Made by a program: the position numbers and the translations under genes. The notes under the pieces are model-generated. The model saw only the letters and a program-made list of their open reading frames with translations, had not been told where the DNA came from and did no database searches. 64,000 nt of DNA from Pachyseris speciosa (taxonomy: Eukaryota > Cnidaria > Anthozoa > Scleractinia > Pachyseridae), in assembly GCA_016490735.1 (NCBI GenBank), contig JAEMWC010000081.1, forward strand, positions 241,001 through 305,000. The letters are read 5' to 3'. Shown here one piece after another: positions 1 to 13,339 of the stretch; the first letter of the stretch is position 1; each line of letters starts with the position of its first letter.

Positions 1-900
1 AATTCCTGCAAACTGATATACCAGCATCTTACAGCAGGATTTGTCTCTGTTATGAGTTGAAATACAATACATAAACCTCTCATGTTTGTTAATGAACTCT
101 CAAGTTTTCCATAATTGCATTTGGGAACTTGAGATAACAAAATTCACCAACAATAGCAAATCAAGCTGTTTGTTCCTCTCTTTGATGAATTTAGCAACCA
201 AGAAGAAGGTCACAGTGCAGCTCAATGATTTTGCAGATATGTTGTAAACAAAGCTCTCAAACCCAAACATACAGCTCTGATTTCATAGGATCTTTACAAA
301 ATAGTGAAATATTAGTACAAGTTTTTTCTGGCATTTTGAGGTAACATTGAAATACAAGAACAGTGATCAAGCGTCACCTTTCGCTAATGTTATTGAACAT
401 CTGGAAGACATCATGAAATAAAGGTACAGTTTCAGTTTTTCTCCATAAATCAACATTTATTTTAGTTACGTGCCTGCATTTTCCAGCTGTGAAGCTGTCT
501 CAGATACACATAGAAAGAAAACAAAAACCTATTTTCCCTAAATGTTAGCCTTGAGGCATGGAACTATTAATGTGGTTTCCAGACCATAAAAAATATGAAT
601 GGGTGGGTCCTTAATAGTTAGATGAATGAAACCCTTTTATAAGACGCAACAATAAATCATCTGCTCAAGGCAAAATCTAAGTACACTATAGAGCTTAATA
701 ACAAGCACGTTCCCCTTCAATGAGCCTCTCAGGAAATAACCTTGGGAACAAAATAGTGAATAATATACATCTCCACAGGGGAGGGGTGAAGGGGTAATCA
801 CACTGTACAAGGGTAGTTAAGTATCAAACCAACCGACAGAGGAACCTGTAGTATAATGGTTTCGAGTGCACAAAAGAGTGACACACAAACTATATATCAC
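1..900. other. no gene recognised (left flank)
   Basis: AT-rich sequence with many stops in all frames. A minus-strand gene entering from 2.5 kb may run leftward through here, but I could not place further exons with proper splice sites and phase. Nothing else is supported. Confidence 0.5.
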
Positions 901-904
901 TAAC

Positions 905-1055
905 TATAGGTGGTTTGCAGCCAATCTCTAGAGACACAGATGACAATGACAAAATGAACAAATGCTGGTGGACGAACAAAAGGAGCTAATGAGAGATCTA
1001 TTGTCTTTGTCCACCAGCATGGCGGCGATGACATAACGTGAAAACCACCTTTATA
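905..1055. mobile_element. hairpin MITE, ATGGCGGC family, copy 1
   Basis: About 140 bp with inverted ends (GGTGGTTTGCAGCC at the left, the complement of GGTGGTTTTCACG at the right), flanked on both sides by TATA. The right half contains CCACCAGCATGGCGGCGATG followed by ACATAACGTG. The inverse complement of 22391-22532 has the same layout and much of the same sequence, so the two are copies of one family. No coding capacity, hence non-autonomous. The superfamily is unknown. Confidence 0.6.
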
Positions 1056-1961
1056 CATTTATGGAACACAAACTAAAAAATTATGATACCAAGGGAAATA
1101 TTGCTACCATAAAAAGACAACAAGACCATCCAGGTTATGAAAACCACAAAGCTATTTTGAAGAATCTTCAAACCACCAAGCTGTTAGAATTTGTCCACTT
1201 TATGACAAAACACCACCCTACCCCATCCCTGTCACAATTAAGTTTTTACTTAAGCCCACCCTACTGAAAAACGACCATGGGACGCTTTCACTGATAATAA
1301 TGAAGCACTTGTATTGTCTGAAATCTATCAGTTTATCTAGAGATCACATCTCGGTTTTCAAACTCACTCAACCACACACTTACTCACACGGGTTATCGGG
1401 CCGAGACGCTATTTTTGTTTGGAAACACAAAACATTCGAACATTTTCCCAGCAATGTGCCCAAGAAACCCCTGGAGTGCTTGTTGGTTTCGCAGTAATTT
1501 CGTTAAGTTATTTCTGTTTACTTTATAACCTTGTAAATGAAATGTCGATGAAAGGCTAATTGGAAGCAAACGTGCCTTCCAGCTACATCGTCTTCAATTT
1601 CCTTTCCAGGGGTTCTGAAGAGCTTCACGGAATTGTGTTCCAAGATGAAACCACACTTGTGTTCTGTCCAAGAATTCCACTAAATGCCCACATCGAGCAA
1701 ATTTGCGAACTTTTTCATTCACTCCCAAACAAAGGATATTAATCACCAATGAGAAGGAACGGAGCCAATTTGCATTCTAACTCGTGAATCAAGCTTGAAT
1801 CATTAAAGTTTCACGCATACGCTTTAATTCTGGTATCTTAATTAATTGACAATTCCAGCATTGCTCATTATATGCCTCCGTTAGTGTAAGCTCATAAGCT
1901 CAGATAATAATTCTGCCAAATGTTCGTAGCTGAGAGAGAACAAGAGATTGGGAATCGTTAC

Positions 1962-2000
1962 CTCGGAGAAAATCAGCCTCAATAATTTTATTTCCATCGT
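1962..2000 (-). CDS. possible second exon of the secreted-protein gene
   Basis: A 39-nt stretch with acceptor (TTTATAG) and donor (GAG/GTAACG) sites. Read in the phase left by the exon at 2471-2564 it encodes DGNKIIEADFLRG-like residues without a stop. It is short and no conserved domain is visible, so this is a suggestion based only on phase compatibility. Confidence 0.3.
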
Positions 2001-2470
2001 CTATAAACATCCTGTTAGTGTTTCGTCGACCAATAAGTCGCCATTTTGATTTTCCTTTGCTGAATCCTCAAGTTGATTCTTTGATAGTTTTAACCGAGTT
2101 CGTGCAACCTCTATCGACGAAGACTTCTTTGTTCGTTTAAAGAAAAAACCCTAAGCCCGAGCCTCTACTCAGTTTTGTTCAGCATTCGTCGAAATTCCCA
2201 CCAACTGGGATAGTTTACTGATGAGATGCAAACTTTTAAGAGCGCACTAAGTATTTGTAAAACAAAGCCCTTCAAAAGCCTCACTATATTTGGCCCTCTT
2301 GATAAACAACTCAATATCCGCAAACGAAGCCAGCTGCACCACACTACAGAAAGCATATAGCTGCCGCAGAATGATACTGAAGCTGTAGTAAGCGTGTAGT
2401 GGTTTGAGTACTAGCGAATATTTTTAATGAACTTAGCGATGAATTCACAATGACTTCAACGTAAGCTTAC

Positions 2471-2564
2471 CTTCATACGGTGTCTTCGAATCCTTCTCGC
2501 CAGTTACGGTCGAGAAATAAAGAGCCAGCAATGCGACCTTCACCATGGACATTTCTCTCGGCAT
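2471..2564 (-). CDS. first coding exon with signal peptide, protein unknown
   Basis: Reads from ATG at 2564 through an N-terminus with a hydrophobic core (MVKVALLALYFSTVTG) typical of a signal peptide, then acidic and lysine-rich residues (EKDSKTPYE), and ends at a strong donor, GAAG/GTAAGC. Two further in-frame ATGs follow at 2552 and 2546; the last lies directly before the hydrophobic core. Upstream is either 5' UTR or an acceptor (CTTGTAG near 2582). The gene continues leftward, possibly through 1962-2000. I cannot identify the protein. It could also be chance, but start, signal-like core and donor together make a real exon plausible. Confidence 0.45.
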
Positions 2565-2599
2565 CTCTCGTAGCTCTACAAGATAACAGAACCATTGAT

Positions 2600-4516
2600 A
2601 TTTAAGAAACAACTCACGCCAGACGTGCGATATCCGTCACCCGAAGGTCAATCAAGTTTTACTCACATGGCGACCTAACGCTTCCAAATTCCAATATCAA
2701 GATCAAACTCAAATTTCACCCAAACAAATCAGAATGTTTGAAGATAGATCTATTAAACGATTTCCCATCTATATGACGCACATGAACGTTCCTTGGTGAC
2801 AAAGGCGAAATTTGTCTACCCGCAGAAATTATAACAGCCTTTCAGTGAAGGAAAACTGAGTCCAGTTTATCGAAACTTCTGAAACTTAATACTATCTAGC
2901 GCGTGCAACTTGTCCTCACAAAAACAATAGCTTCTTCATACAAGTCATCAAGTTCTGCGCAAAACCTTCACTTTTCTGACTGGATTCAAGAGCTCACACT
3001 GTCGAGACTGATTTTAATCCACGGTTGTTGAGTTCAGGAATGCGAATGCCTGAAACTATTCTTACAAACAGTAAACCTGTAATTCCTGTTACAAAAAAGA
3101 AAAATAAACCGAATACAACTTACCAAGACGCCAGAAAACTCTGACGATGAAGAAGCCCTCGTTGTGATAAAATCTCCAAATTTAGCTCTCTTCCACCCTT
3201 GTTAAATGATCGATAACACGATAGGATTTTTATGGATTGAGTCAACAAAGCGAAATCTAATCCGCGAAGAAGCCCATAAAAAATCTGCTTCTACAGATTC
3301 GCGCTAGATACACGGTCCAAACGACAAAACGACGAAGAATCCTTCCCAGATCAGAATTTACAAATTAGCACTCTACCACTCAGACGGTTTGTCGTAGGTT
3401 TCTCATTACGCTTTCTTACGCATGTCGGTATGTTGACATATAAAAACACTACATAAACCACCCGTTTCCATTGGACGAGAGCAACGCGCTCAAGGACGGC
3501 ATTAGCATGAAACCAGCAGGCTTGAATGTAATTGTATTCTGCCAACTAAAGCACGCAAACGCTCACGATTCGCCTCAATTCCGTATGGCATCGTAACAAA
3601 ACCTAAACGACTTATTAAAGAACATGAAATTGTTCAGTTTTCGTTCCTTAGGAATTTCACCATCCGTTTTACGTGAATAAAAATGTAGCAAAGTGCACAG
3701 AGGGTGTATTAATGTCACACTCGCCCCACCGAAATTAGTAATACACCAGAACCGCCATCCGGTTTCAGTTCTGTGGGCTGACCTCTTCCGGTCCGCATTC
3801 AGTCAACTTCCTTCATTTCTGGGAAACTTTCCTGAGTAACAAAGCTGTAAACAGTTTTAATTCAATTTGGCGAGGTATTGTTTCAATGCGCTCCATATGA
3901 AAGCTCTTTCAGGCAATTAGCTTTGGGCCACGCGAAGTCCTTTGCTGCAATACAAGGAACTTAATTTAAAGCATCAAAAATAAGAATTCCGTCTTCGTTT
4001 TAAAAGTCTTTTAATTTTGCCCCCTCATAGCATATTTTTAGCTTCTACTCAGTATTAACCAACTTTCGTTTCACCTTCCATAATCTTTCTTCTCACCAGA
4101 AAAGACGAGCCAATTTAGGGTTGCAATAAAAATAACCATACAATCCCTTGGTGATGATAAATGGCTTCAGTTTCCAGCCTTTAGTGCAGAAACTAAAGCA
4201 GCAAATTAATATCAACCTGGCAAATGTTTATGTACAGAACAAAACGCACCTGAATAAATTACAATACTGATGTCCAAAATTTTAAATACTTACTTCATTG
4301 TACACAGACATTAGAGATATTTGATATACATATTTTTTTAATATCAGGGTGCAGAACGAAATGTTAATGAACGAAATGTTAATGGTTCATGTTAATTCGG
4401 TTTCATCTTTATTTTTAAACGTTAACTCGAGAATAATCAGAAATATATTTAGACCAATTAAGGTCTTTGATCGAACTTAATATTTTATTTTCGTCTGTGA
4501 CAAGAGCGGTAAATAT
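2600..4516. other. no gene recognised
   Basis: Upstream side of the 2.5 kb minus-strand exon, probably containing its promoter. No open frame with coding character, no RNA gene and no recognisable repeat beyond a two-copy GAACGAAATGTTAAT tandem near 4357-4384. Confidence 0.4.
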
Positions 4517-4748
4517 TAGCGACCTTCAGATCAGACTACGAGTACGAGATTGAGTACGAGTACGACTTTCAAATTTCAAAACAGTTGCTTACTCAGAGTC
4601 ATCGCTCCTCAGTGTTGTTAAACAGAATAGAATGAGGCTCTAGGAACGAGAGTTGGTGTCGTACATGATAATCTAAGCTTGCGATTAGGAATGGAAAAGT
4701 CGTACTCGTACTCGATCTCGTACTCGTAGTCCGATCTGAAGGTCGCTA
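4517..4748. mobile_element. TACGAG-rich inverted-repeat MITE, copy 1
   Basis: Long terminal inverted repeats begin TAGCGACCTTCAGAT and run into repeated ACGAGT/TACGAG hexamers (GAGTACGAGATTGAGTACGA), followed by ACGACTTTCAAATTTC. The right arm is the complement. The centre (about 100 bp) has no ORF. The same family, inverted, occurs at 62642-62870, and a divergent subfamily at 49808-50035. Confidence 0.8.
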
Positions 4749-4749
4749 T

Positions 4750-7700
4750 TGTGATGTGAAAACGAGCAAAACTTCACTATTTCACTTGTCGAGCCGGACG
4801 TCTGCACTAGTACAAAATAATTTTAATCTAAACACCTCAAAAATGACGACTCAGTTGAACAATTATTGTCTGTCCAAATTTAATTCGACGACGACCAGCG
4901 AAGAAGAGCCGCACTGGTCGGTCGTTTGAAATATCAAAATAAAGACAACGCAACTTCAGGTAAACCACGGACCGGAAAAACTGATGAATCTTCTTTTCCG
5001 CGGTTTCACCGCTGTCTTTGAACGTAACATTAAAACGAGCTGTAATTGTTTATTGCGAGTCGCATCAAAAGCAAACTGTACCGTATAAAACTAAGCGTAC
5101 CTTACCAATTAGCAACTTGCTCGGAGACCAACAATGCTTCTTCTGGTCTTCCAAGAATCATATGAACAAATGCTTACTGGTCCTCACTTACAGCTATAAC
5201 TGATCACTTTTACGCTCGCTATTTGAAGACAAGTTCCTAGTTACGTCCAAAACATGACAAGTTCTATCGCTGATGGATGACAATCTCGCGCTTTCCGTCT
5301 GACCAGTTGTCATTCTCATCCCACTCAACTCCTCAGACAATTTGGAGGACAGCTGTTGCAATTGTCGACAAGGGATGTTTTCAGTACGTACGCCAATGAG
5401 GTCATCTGGCGGTGTCAGAATCTTTTGGTTGAGGATAAAATATTATCTCGACAAGCGGCTAATTTTGTCTCGCCCTTTGTATCTTGTTATATTTGTTTTT
5501 CGTTCTGGCGTTTTCAATAAATCATTGAATGTAACACAATACCCACCTCTATTAAAAATATTTGGGCAACTTACCGAACTGTAGCGGACGCTTTGAAAAT
5601 GGAACCGGGGTTTGTAGCGAGTTCCCGCTTTGTCTTAAACAAGATCTTTCTTGCTGATACCTCGATCTTTCAGGCACGATTTAACTCAAAGAGGAAATAC
5701 AACTTTCGTCGCAATTTTTAGTTAATTGTCAAGGGGATTAATGCCTCGACTAGGTGAAAATTGCATCCCACCACGCCTTGAAATATTATTTGTTTTGTCA
5801 GCGTCCTCTTTTGTTCTTTCCATTTTACAATTTCCTTGAACATTTCCTTGTACAAAATATATTTAATCGTGCTCTCCAAAACATGGTACTTCTTTTTACG
5901 GCGATGTTATCGGTCAGAGTTTTTTTAAGTAGATGCTCACAAAGGCCCTTGAAAACGGAGAGAGAGAGGATAAAGCTTTGAACGTGGCCCAACTTGAAAC
6001 AAGCCCCGTGCTTTTCACGGTCCACACCCAAAAGGCAAAGTTCATAAAATTTGATGTTTGTTCTGTTAGTACAACAGAAGTGAAACCTTAGGGGCTCGTC
6101 AGAATTGAAAGATAAATTTACCAAGAAACTGCTTAAGTCAGGAAGTACGTGGTTTTTTCCATACAAAAGCTTCCCGGATACGCTTTTAAACGAGCGAAAA
6201 CAAAAAAACTTGGCGGGCGCCATTTATTGACACCAATATGCTTTAAGACAAGAGGGCAATAGACTGCTTTTTCAATGCATGTGCGGAATACGTGTAAAAT
6301 GTTAGAAATCCATGAATTTTTCAACCGTAATCACAGGAATCCGTTTGCTATGAAATTTCATGAGCCCGAAACCGTACAGTCGTCCCCTTTCAAAATTGTC
6401 CCAGTGAAACGTTCTCGTTTGGCTCATGTTCAAACTACTCAGGTGAAACAGTTACTAGGAAAATTCTGCGACGATATGCGGAAGGCACTGAAAATGTGAC
6501 GAAGTTCCGAGAGGGCTGACAGGGCTTGAGGAGTTCTCCGAGCTGCATGAAACATGTAATTCCAGCACGTTTCAAAGGAGAAAAGTGTTCATTATTAAAC
6601 TTGTTTACGAAAGCCGGTATATTGTCGTTAGATATCAGTCTATTGTCTCCTAAGCAGGATTGTTCGAACAATAATTATTAGCAAAGACTAAGGATTATTT
6701 TGGTTAATCGAACCAACATCATTTTGTATACTTTTTATATGTTGTATCATATTTATAGGGCTATGACGTAAGTGCGCGACAGACACAAAATTGGCAAAAA
6801 TATCATTCGAATTGGGCAATTTTCCAGTTGATGATTTTTTTTCAAAATTCCAGACCGAATTAATGCATTTCATCTGAAATAACATACCGTGGGGCTTGTC
6901 ATGTTCGCATCACAGTATTGAACTATTTTTCGGGTCTTGTGTTCCTTTTGCACCGGCTTTCGCTCCTCGGAAATAACCTATCGCAGTATTTTCCAGCTTC
7001 CATTGTTTCGGTTTTTAGATGAAAACGTAAGGGTGTGACCACGGAATGGACCACTTGAGCTGGCGAGTTCAGTACAGTAACTAAGTGGTGTTTCCTCTTT
7101 GCTATTTCCATATAGAGAGATCCAACAAAATCATACAAATGAATTTACGAAACGATAAGGTTGTGCCACTCCTACAATAATCAAATACCATTACTGATAA
7201 ATCAGCTTTCCACAGCGATTAGTGGGAATAGTCCTTCAAAACCAGATTTTCCAAAATTGTTGGCGAAATCTCACAAATCTTTCCGTCTTGCACGATGTTT
7301 TCCACGAAGCCGTATTGGGTTGTTGAACTATCTTTCGTTCGCAGAAAAGGTTAGTGCGAATTCGGCTCAATGAATCACAAATTCATCATTTCTCAAATCG
7401 TTCTAAGAGGACTTAGAATTTTGTGTTTTAGGCCAAATCTCGCTCGTTTCACAGCTAATTTATGGTTTGTCTAAAAGATATTTCTTTGTTTTGTTTCGCC
7501 TTGTATGAATACTTATTCTACGTCCATTCATTAGTCTGCCATAATTCTTTGTCTAAATAGTCATTTCGCAATGCTAGCTAAAGCTGAAAGGTATTTGACT
7601 TAGGAAAAAACGTAGCAACAAAAACATATTTCAAACCGTTAATGGTTCACCTGGCGCTACTTCAACGAGTCCCTCTTCTGTATTCAAACATGTCAAAGTC

Positions 7701-8400
7701 GGTTAGAGTCGAGCCACATACCAGTTAAAGTAGCTGCGGTCGCCGGATCGAGGTTCTCATGACGTCATGTGAAAGAGGTGTGACTGTTAATTTCTTGTTC
7801 CTTTTTGCTGCGTTTAGTTAGTTTCACTAAACTGTTTCCTTTCAGTACGAAAACGCTTACCTGCTTAAGCGGTTTCGTGTTTTCATCTCGTAGCATACCG
7901 GTGTAAATTGAAGTTTGGTGTGAAACGCTCGGAGAAACGGCCAAATTACCGTAGAATAATTTCATCATGTTTTAGTAATAAAACGACAGCTCAAAAATAA
8001 CACGTCGCGTCTTTCGCGATTATAAAACTAGTGTCTTGTCTCCTTTCAAATCTATTTACTAAATTAACTGGCATTGAATTTACGTTTTATTTCTTTTTTT
8101 AAATAAACGAACAAAGACAGCTGCAGTTACTAAACCTATCAGCTGCATAAAAATGGCTGATCATGAAAACTCACTTGATGTAATTTTTTGTCTTTGGCAA
8201 GCTTACACGAGTTGCAAAATAATTCTCGAGATTAAAACTTCCTGTTTTACATCGAAAACTGAAAATCTCCATAGCTGATGGTTTTCTAATTCATAACTAC
8301 CTGTTACCTACCTGGCACTTCAAAGTGCATTGATATTTAAATGTAACGAAGAAATAAAAAATCACTACTTCTGAGTTATATAAGAACGCGTGAATTTTCA
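4750..8400. other. no gene recognised
   Basis: Gene-poor stretch. Open frames such as the minus-strand one at 5825-6223 lack splice context or domain signature and are taken as chance. No repeat or RNA gene recognised. Confidence 0.4.
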
Positions 8401-8414
8401 AGAACACGAGAGAA

Positions 8415-8678
8415 GTGCTTCTCTCAGGCGATTGCTTCTCGTACTTTTCTAGTGTTTTTAGAAATTTCAAAGTGCTTATATTACTGAACAATGTACGAGG
8501 AGTAGAGGGATATTTTTTTCTATTATTACTGTTATTTATTTTAAACGTTTATAAGTGCCAAGGAGATTTGCCCGAGCTTTCATACCGGCAGTATGTTGAT
8601 GATTTGTTCAGTGACACTCTAATCCCGAGTCGCGAAGCGTCCAGGGTAGATCTGTTCAGATCCTTGACTGAAAAATGA
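8415..8678 (+). CDS. weak candidate exon, unknown protein
   Basis: Open frame without an ATG. It has a strongly hydrophobic segment (YFFLLLLLFILNVYKC) followed by an acidic/polar tail ending LTEK and a TGA. It could be a last exon or a signal/anchor plus short secreted peptide, or chance. No family recognised. The hydrophobic part may simply reflect the T-rich run at 8510-8540. Confidence 0.2.
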   Translation: MLLSGDCFSYFSSVFRNFKVLILLNNVRGVEGYFFLLLLLFILNVYKCQGDLPELSYRQYVDDLFSDTLIPSREASRVDLFRSLTEK

Positions 8679-8699
8679 AGCGTAGAGACAATTATCTAT

Positions 8700-11600
8700 T
8701 CTCCGAATCTCCGAGCTGGCACAGTTGTTCCCACATTAATCCGGGTATTCGAGAAATATCACCGACTGTAAATAAAGGTACACTAGACTTTCTGCATGGC
8801 TTGGGGGTATGCCATCCCTGGTGTCCTCTTCTTGAGGAGAGAGAGGGAAGCTGAACTACGAGCTGAATTACGCCTTTTACGTTAACAGTGGAACAATGGT
8901 CACAGCATACCTTAACGTGGGCTCCTGACCACAGTACACCATCCCCCGCCATTTGCGGGGGAGGAGTGGGCAGGAACCGCAACACCAAACTAAATTATAC
9001 CTTCAAAGTTACCAGTAGGGCAATGGAGAAGGCATAATCAATCTAGTGGGTACTGAGATGTGTCATAAACAATATCTGGTAGCTCCCAGTTCACTACCTT
9101 CTTTTTGTTTCCAAGGATCTTTCTCCGTGCTCCGTGGTTCTTGAGCGATTGATAAAGCTTACAAAGAGCCACAGAAAGTTATGTTTGCCCTGCTATTCTT
9201 AGCAACCGAAATTTGAACATCTTGTCTCCAATTGCTGGCGCATCAGTTGTTTTTTCACGCAGTCATTTACAAAAGGAATCATAAATCTTGTTCTCAAAGC
9301 GCATACCACAGGTATTAACACAAGTAAAACCCATCTTCCGATCGGATTACAGAGAATTGACCTAGAAGAGTATTTAACTATAGGTGCGTTTTCGTTTATC
9401 AAAGTTCCTACCAAACTTCGCAAGGGGATGCGCTAATTCAGTAAAGGACGGAATATGTCATTACCATTCGTTAGAGCGCACTCAAAATATGACTGGGATA
9501 TCATTTTGAGATTGTACTATTTTGAGGAATTTCTAGTGTCCCTTTGTTTCAAAATAGCGAGATCCACTTACCAATTCGCTGGTCTTGTGGCGTGGTTTTC
9601 ACAAATAAAACAAGCCTAAGTCTCTTATAAGACACGCAGTTTGAGAGGGATAAAGTGTTTCTACGATCGTGATATTAGCACAGACGAGATCTATATAAAT
9701 GCGTAACGATGCGCATACTGGATAGGATTTTCACCGTTTGAAAAGTTATCGTATCCCGGAATGGACCGTTTTACACGACAGGAAAAATCACAACAGGTGT
9801 CCAAACCCACAACGCGAACACTGCAGTACAATTAAGTATTTGTTTGGCGGTTCAAGGCTAAATAAATTCGTGAGGTGAAAAATAAAAAGAGTTGTATTAC
9901 CTGTGAGAAAGTCAACTCCAACTCACACCAAGTTGAAACTTGGTAAAATTCACTGTATCTTCAACAAACGCTGTTTTACGCGTGTGGAATTCAGTCGACC
10001 GAACAAATATTATTCCGTGCTTCATGAAAGTTTTATTGGACTCAAAATGAGCTTGAAAAACCATCAATACCGCAACAAAAAGGTTTCGAACCGGAACTTT
10101 TTTTTTTCCCGCGTGACAGCGGAAAGGAAACTGTTCAGTGTTTCAGTTTTTACGACTCAGTCTGCGAGATATAATCGTTCCTCTACCTGATGTGTCATGA
10201 TCAAAACCTGGCTGAATAACCTTAAATCGGAGACAGTTTCCTCATCAAGTTTCAGATGGAATTGTCTGTCTTTTTTAGAATTTTTTATCCCCTGTTTCTA
10301 TCCGTTTACTCATAAGACAAAAACAATAGCAGAGCATCGGCGAAGGGATTATGAATCAATTAGGAGACAATTGCATCGTTTAGGGGCACGGTATCGCAAG
10401 TAAAGAAATTACAGAAATAATCCTTGAGCGCGAAAAGAATTGTTACCATCAAGTACTTGCCACGTTTTCTTACGGGATACTGGAAAGCATTTGGGTACAG
10501 CCGTTTTCACTGGCGAAAACACACTAGTTGCGATAGAATGCACTACCCCCGGATGGGATGCTTGGCCTTCGAGGATTGCCGTCCAACCCTTCGATGGACT
10601 TTTCCTGAAGTTCACTTTGAAATCATGGATTTCTTGCCAATACCCATTTATAAACTTAGGAAAAGAGAGGGTATAAAATGGAGTAAGGCCTCTTGACCAA
10701 GAAAAAAACGGCACAATATGGCAACACGTGCGTATAATCGAGGTTAAAAAAGAATGAGGTGACATGATTTCTTTCTTAGCGACCGGTGTTTTACGTGTTA
10801 AGAGGCGAAGGAAATATCAAGGGAAAACAAGCCCTAAATTTAGTACGCTGTCTTTAATGACTATGTAAGAACCCAAAAATGGCCCCTTTTCGAAAACCAG
10901 CTTACTATGACTAAGTCGTCTTTGGATGAAACCAAAATAAGAAATTGTCTCAATAACATAAGATGTAGCGGCTTTGTTTCTTTGTTCTGGCTTTTGTCTG
11001 CCCGGGAGAGACAAAAGGAAAAAGTGAACACTTATTAAAATTTACAGCTACTTCCGAGGCAAATGATGGAACCGGTACTTTGAGTGGTACAACGTTTTCA
11101 TTTCATTTTCGTACTCAGTGTCACATTTGCAACCTATTTTTAATTTTCGCGGTGACAATGGTGTTAGTTGAAATAAGTCTGAAAGTAAGTAGCGGTTATA
11201 CTCCGGCAAAGAGCAACACTGAAATAAAGGGAAACAAAACAAAGCAGTCTGATTGAATACAATTGAGGTGCATACCGAAATGCATTAAAACCCTTAATCT
11301 GGTTTACGAGAAAAATAAAATCACTTTAACAGCTATAAATAATTTTTAATCGCAGAGATGATCAGTTTTGAAGGAATTTCCGAGCTACTGACAACAAGCA
11401 GAATCATACACACTAACCTGATGGCTCCTAATTTATAATTGCCGACGAAAACTAATGCTCTCGACTTGCTTAGGCTATAGAAAGAGCCGGCGCAAATGAC
11501 TGCCTGTAAAGTATACAACACGAGCTCGCAATACCTTTAGAAGCTGGTTACGAAATTTACGACCGGTACCCCTTCACTTTTATATGGCGCCCCTTCGAAT

Positions 11601-12700
11601 CTCTTCAGTGAGTGTTTAAACAATTAAAACAGGCATCAATCATCGTTCCCAAACTATACAGGGAGGGGTTGGGGGCGGTAGGAGGCCTTTCTTTCGCAGG
11701 CTACGTCTGAATACTATCACACCCATGTTATTTCCAAAATTTGTGTTAAGAAAAACGTTTTGTCCTGCGGTTCATTTACTTGTATCCTTTACAACCCACA
11801 ATGCTGGATTTTGACCAAGTACCCGGCGGTTCTACTTAAAATCACATCACGGCCTTTCCTCCCAAGGTCACGGTGCTAACCATACCTCCTCAAAGTAGTT
11901 CCGCCGAAGTGATGAAGATCGAACTGAAATCTCTTCAAAGCTACCTTGATGACCCTTGATGTGGTGCGGTTTAGTCCTCGTGGTTCTCGGCAAAAATGAA
12001 TTTCATTTTTAACTCAAGATTTCTTGAAAGCCGTAGGGTAACGAAATGAGCGTTACTGAAATGACCTCCAGTACGAAACAATACAACGTTCATGCTTAAG
12101 CCTTAAATAAATATGGTGCAACAACACCCCAGTGGCGTTCAGCAAAGCAAGTTTTAACGTAAACTCACATACCTAAACAACTTTCTTGCTTGCTTTCCAA
12201 CACAGATTTCGTCAAAACAGTGGCATATTCCTTTTGCTGCACTCCAAGATTGCGATGCCCTGCCAGACAAGACAGCTGCAGACAAGATATCCGGTCACTG
12301 GTAACCCAAGCTCAACGTAAAAACAGGCTTGTAACCGCAGGGAACTGAATAACAGCGAGTGGTCCAGGCCGTTATTATTCAGTGTCCATCCTGAACAAAA
12401 GTATATTCCAACCAACTAAAACTCCCCATTGTTGGAAAAGTGATACGCTCAGAAAGGGGTTCTTAATTCGTTTTGATTGTCCCTGGGAAGCCTTAACGAT
12501 TCAATAGAAAACATTGATAATGAAAGAACATGTCAGTGATATAGTTTCTTTTGCTTGAACTCTAATTAAAAATAGTGAACCTGCGAAGGGCTAATAAGAT
12601 CCAAACTCTAATATCTTCAGACGTTGAGTACACGGAGCAAGCATATGATACACAGAAAACAGAAAAAGCCAGGCGTGAATTTAAAACCAATCATAACGTC
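8700..12700. other. no gene recognised
   Basis: No convincing coding sequence. Short open frames (for example 10409-10765 minus and 10424-10696 plus) overlap on both strands and look like shadows of random sequence. A G-rich run lies near 11661-11690. Confidence 0.4.
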
Positions 12701-12869
12701 GCATTTATTGTTCATTGGATAAGGGGCTCCTGGCATTGATTACTGTGGTTTTAAAGGCGCGTTTACACGACAGAGCAAAAATAGCACGGATCCGTCAAAA
12801 ACGAGAATGGTTCCAAAAGTTTTTGCAAAGAAACAGTGAACTTTTATCCGTTCCGCGACGGGACCATAG

Positions 12870-13060
12870 GCGCCTATGTATTGTTTTCGTTAGAATTTTA
12901 TTTCCAACGCTGAAAATGGCTTCGCGAATGTAGCTATATTGGTGTCAAAAGTTTTCGTCGTCAATTCCTGTACACACTTGGAAAATATCTTGGGTTGAAC
13001 GGCTCATATATTTTTTCCACAGATCGTGAATGAACGAAGGAGAAGCTGCGCTTGTGACGG
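12870..13060. repeat. dispersed repeat, uninterrupted copy
   Basis: The segment around GCTTCGCGAATGTAGC and GGTTGAACGGCTCATATA (12.92-13.03 kb) recurs at 46.09-46.12 kb plus 46.98-47.05 kb. There the two halves are pushed apart by about 0.85 kb of inserted elements. This copy is therefore the unoccupied version. Confidence 0.6.
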
Positions 13061-13339
13061 AATATTGATTATAATTTCTTTCGTCGTTCGGCTGTTTGAT
13101 CGGACGTTCCTTTTGCTGTTTACTTCTTTCGATCCGAGCTGAAAGAAAGTTACTTTACTTTACTTTTTTCATTCCATTCATCGGTTCGACTGTTGCTCCT
13201 CAGAGTTACTTTGGAAAGCCGATAGAGGTGTTCCGGCAATACTTCGGAAAATTGATATCTATTGGTATGCCGTTGACATGTCGATTTGTTTACATCTGAG
13301 TGAGTGACAAATTTGCATAATCTGCCCCCTAACAATACT

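Noticed and set aside
1560..1742. 60-codon plus-strand frame after a TTTCCTTTCCAG-like acceptor
   Set aside because: Sequence is mildly protein-like but no donor, partner exon or family was found.
5825..6223. 132-codon minus-strand open frame
   Set aside because: No domain, no splice context, Cys/Phe-rich random-looking composition, overlaps open frames on the other strand.
10409..10765. 118-codon minus-strand frame and overlapping plus-strand frames
   Set aside because: Both strands open at once with no recognisable family; most likely chance in a GC-richer patch.
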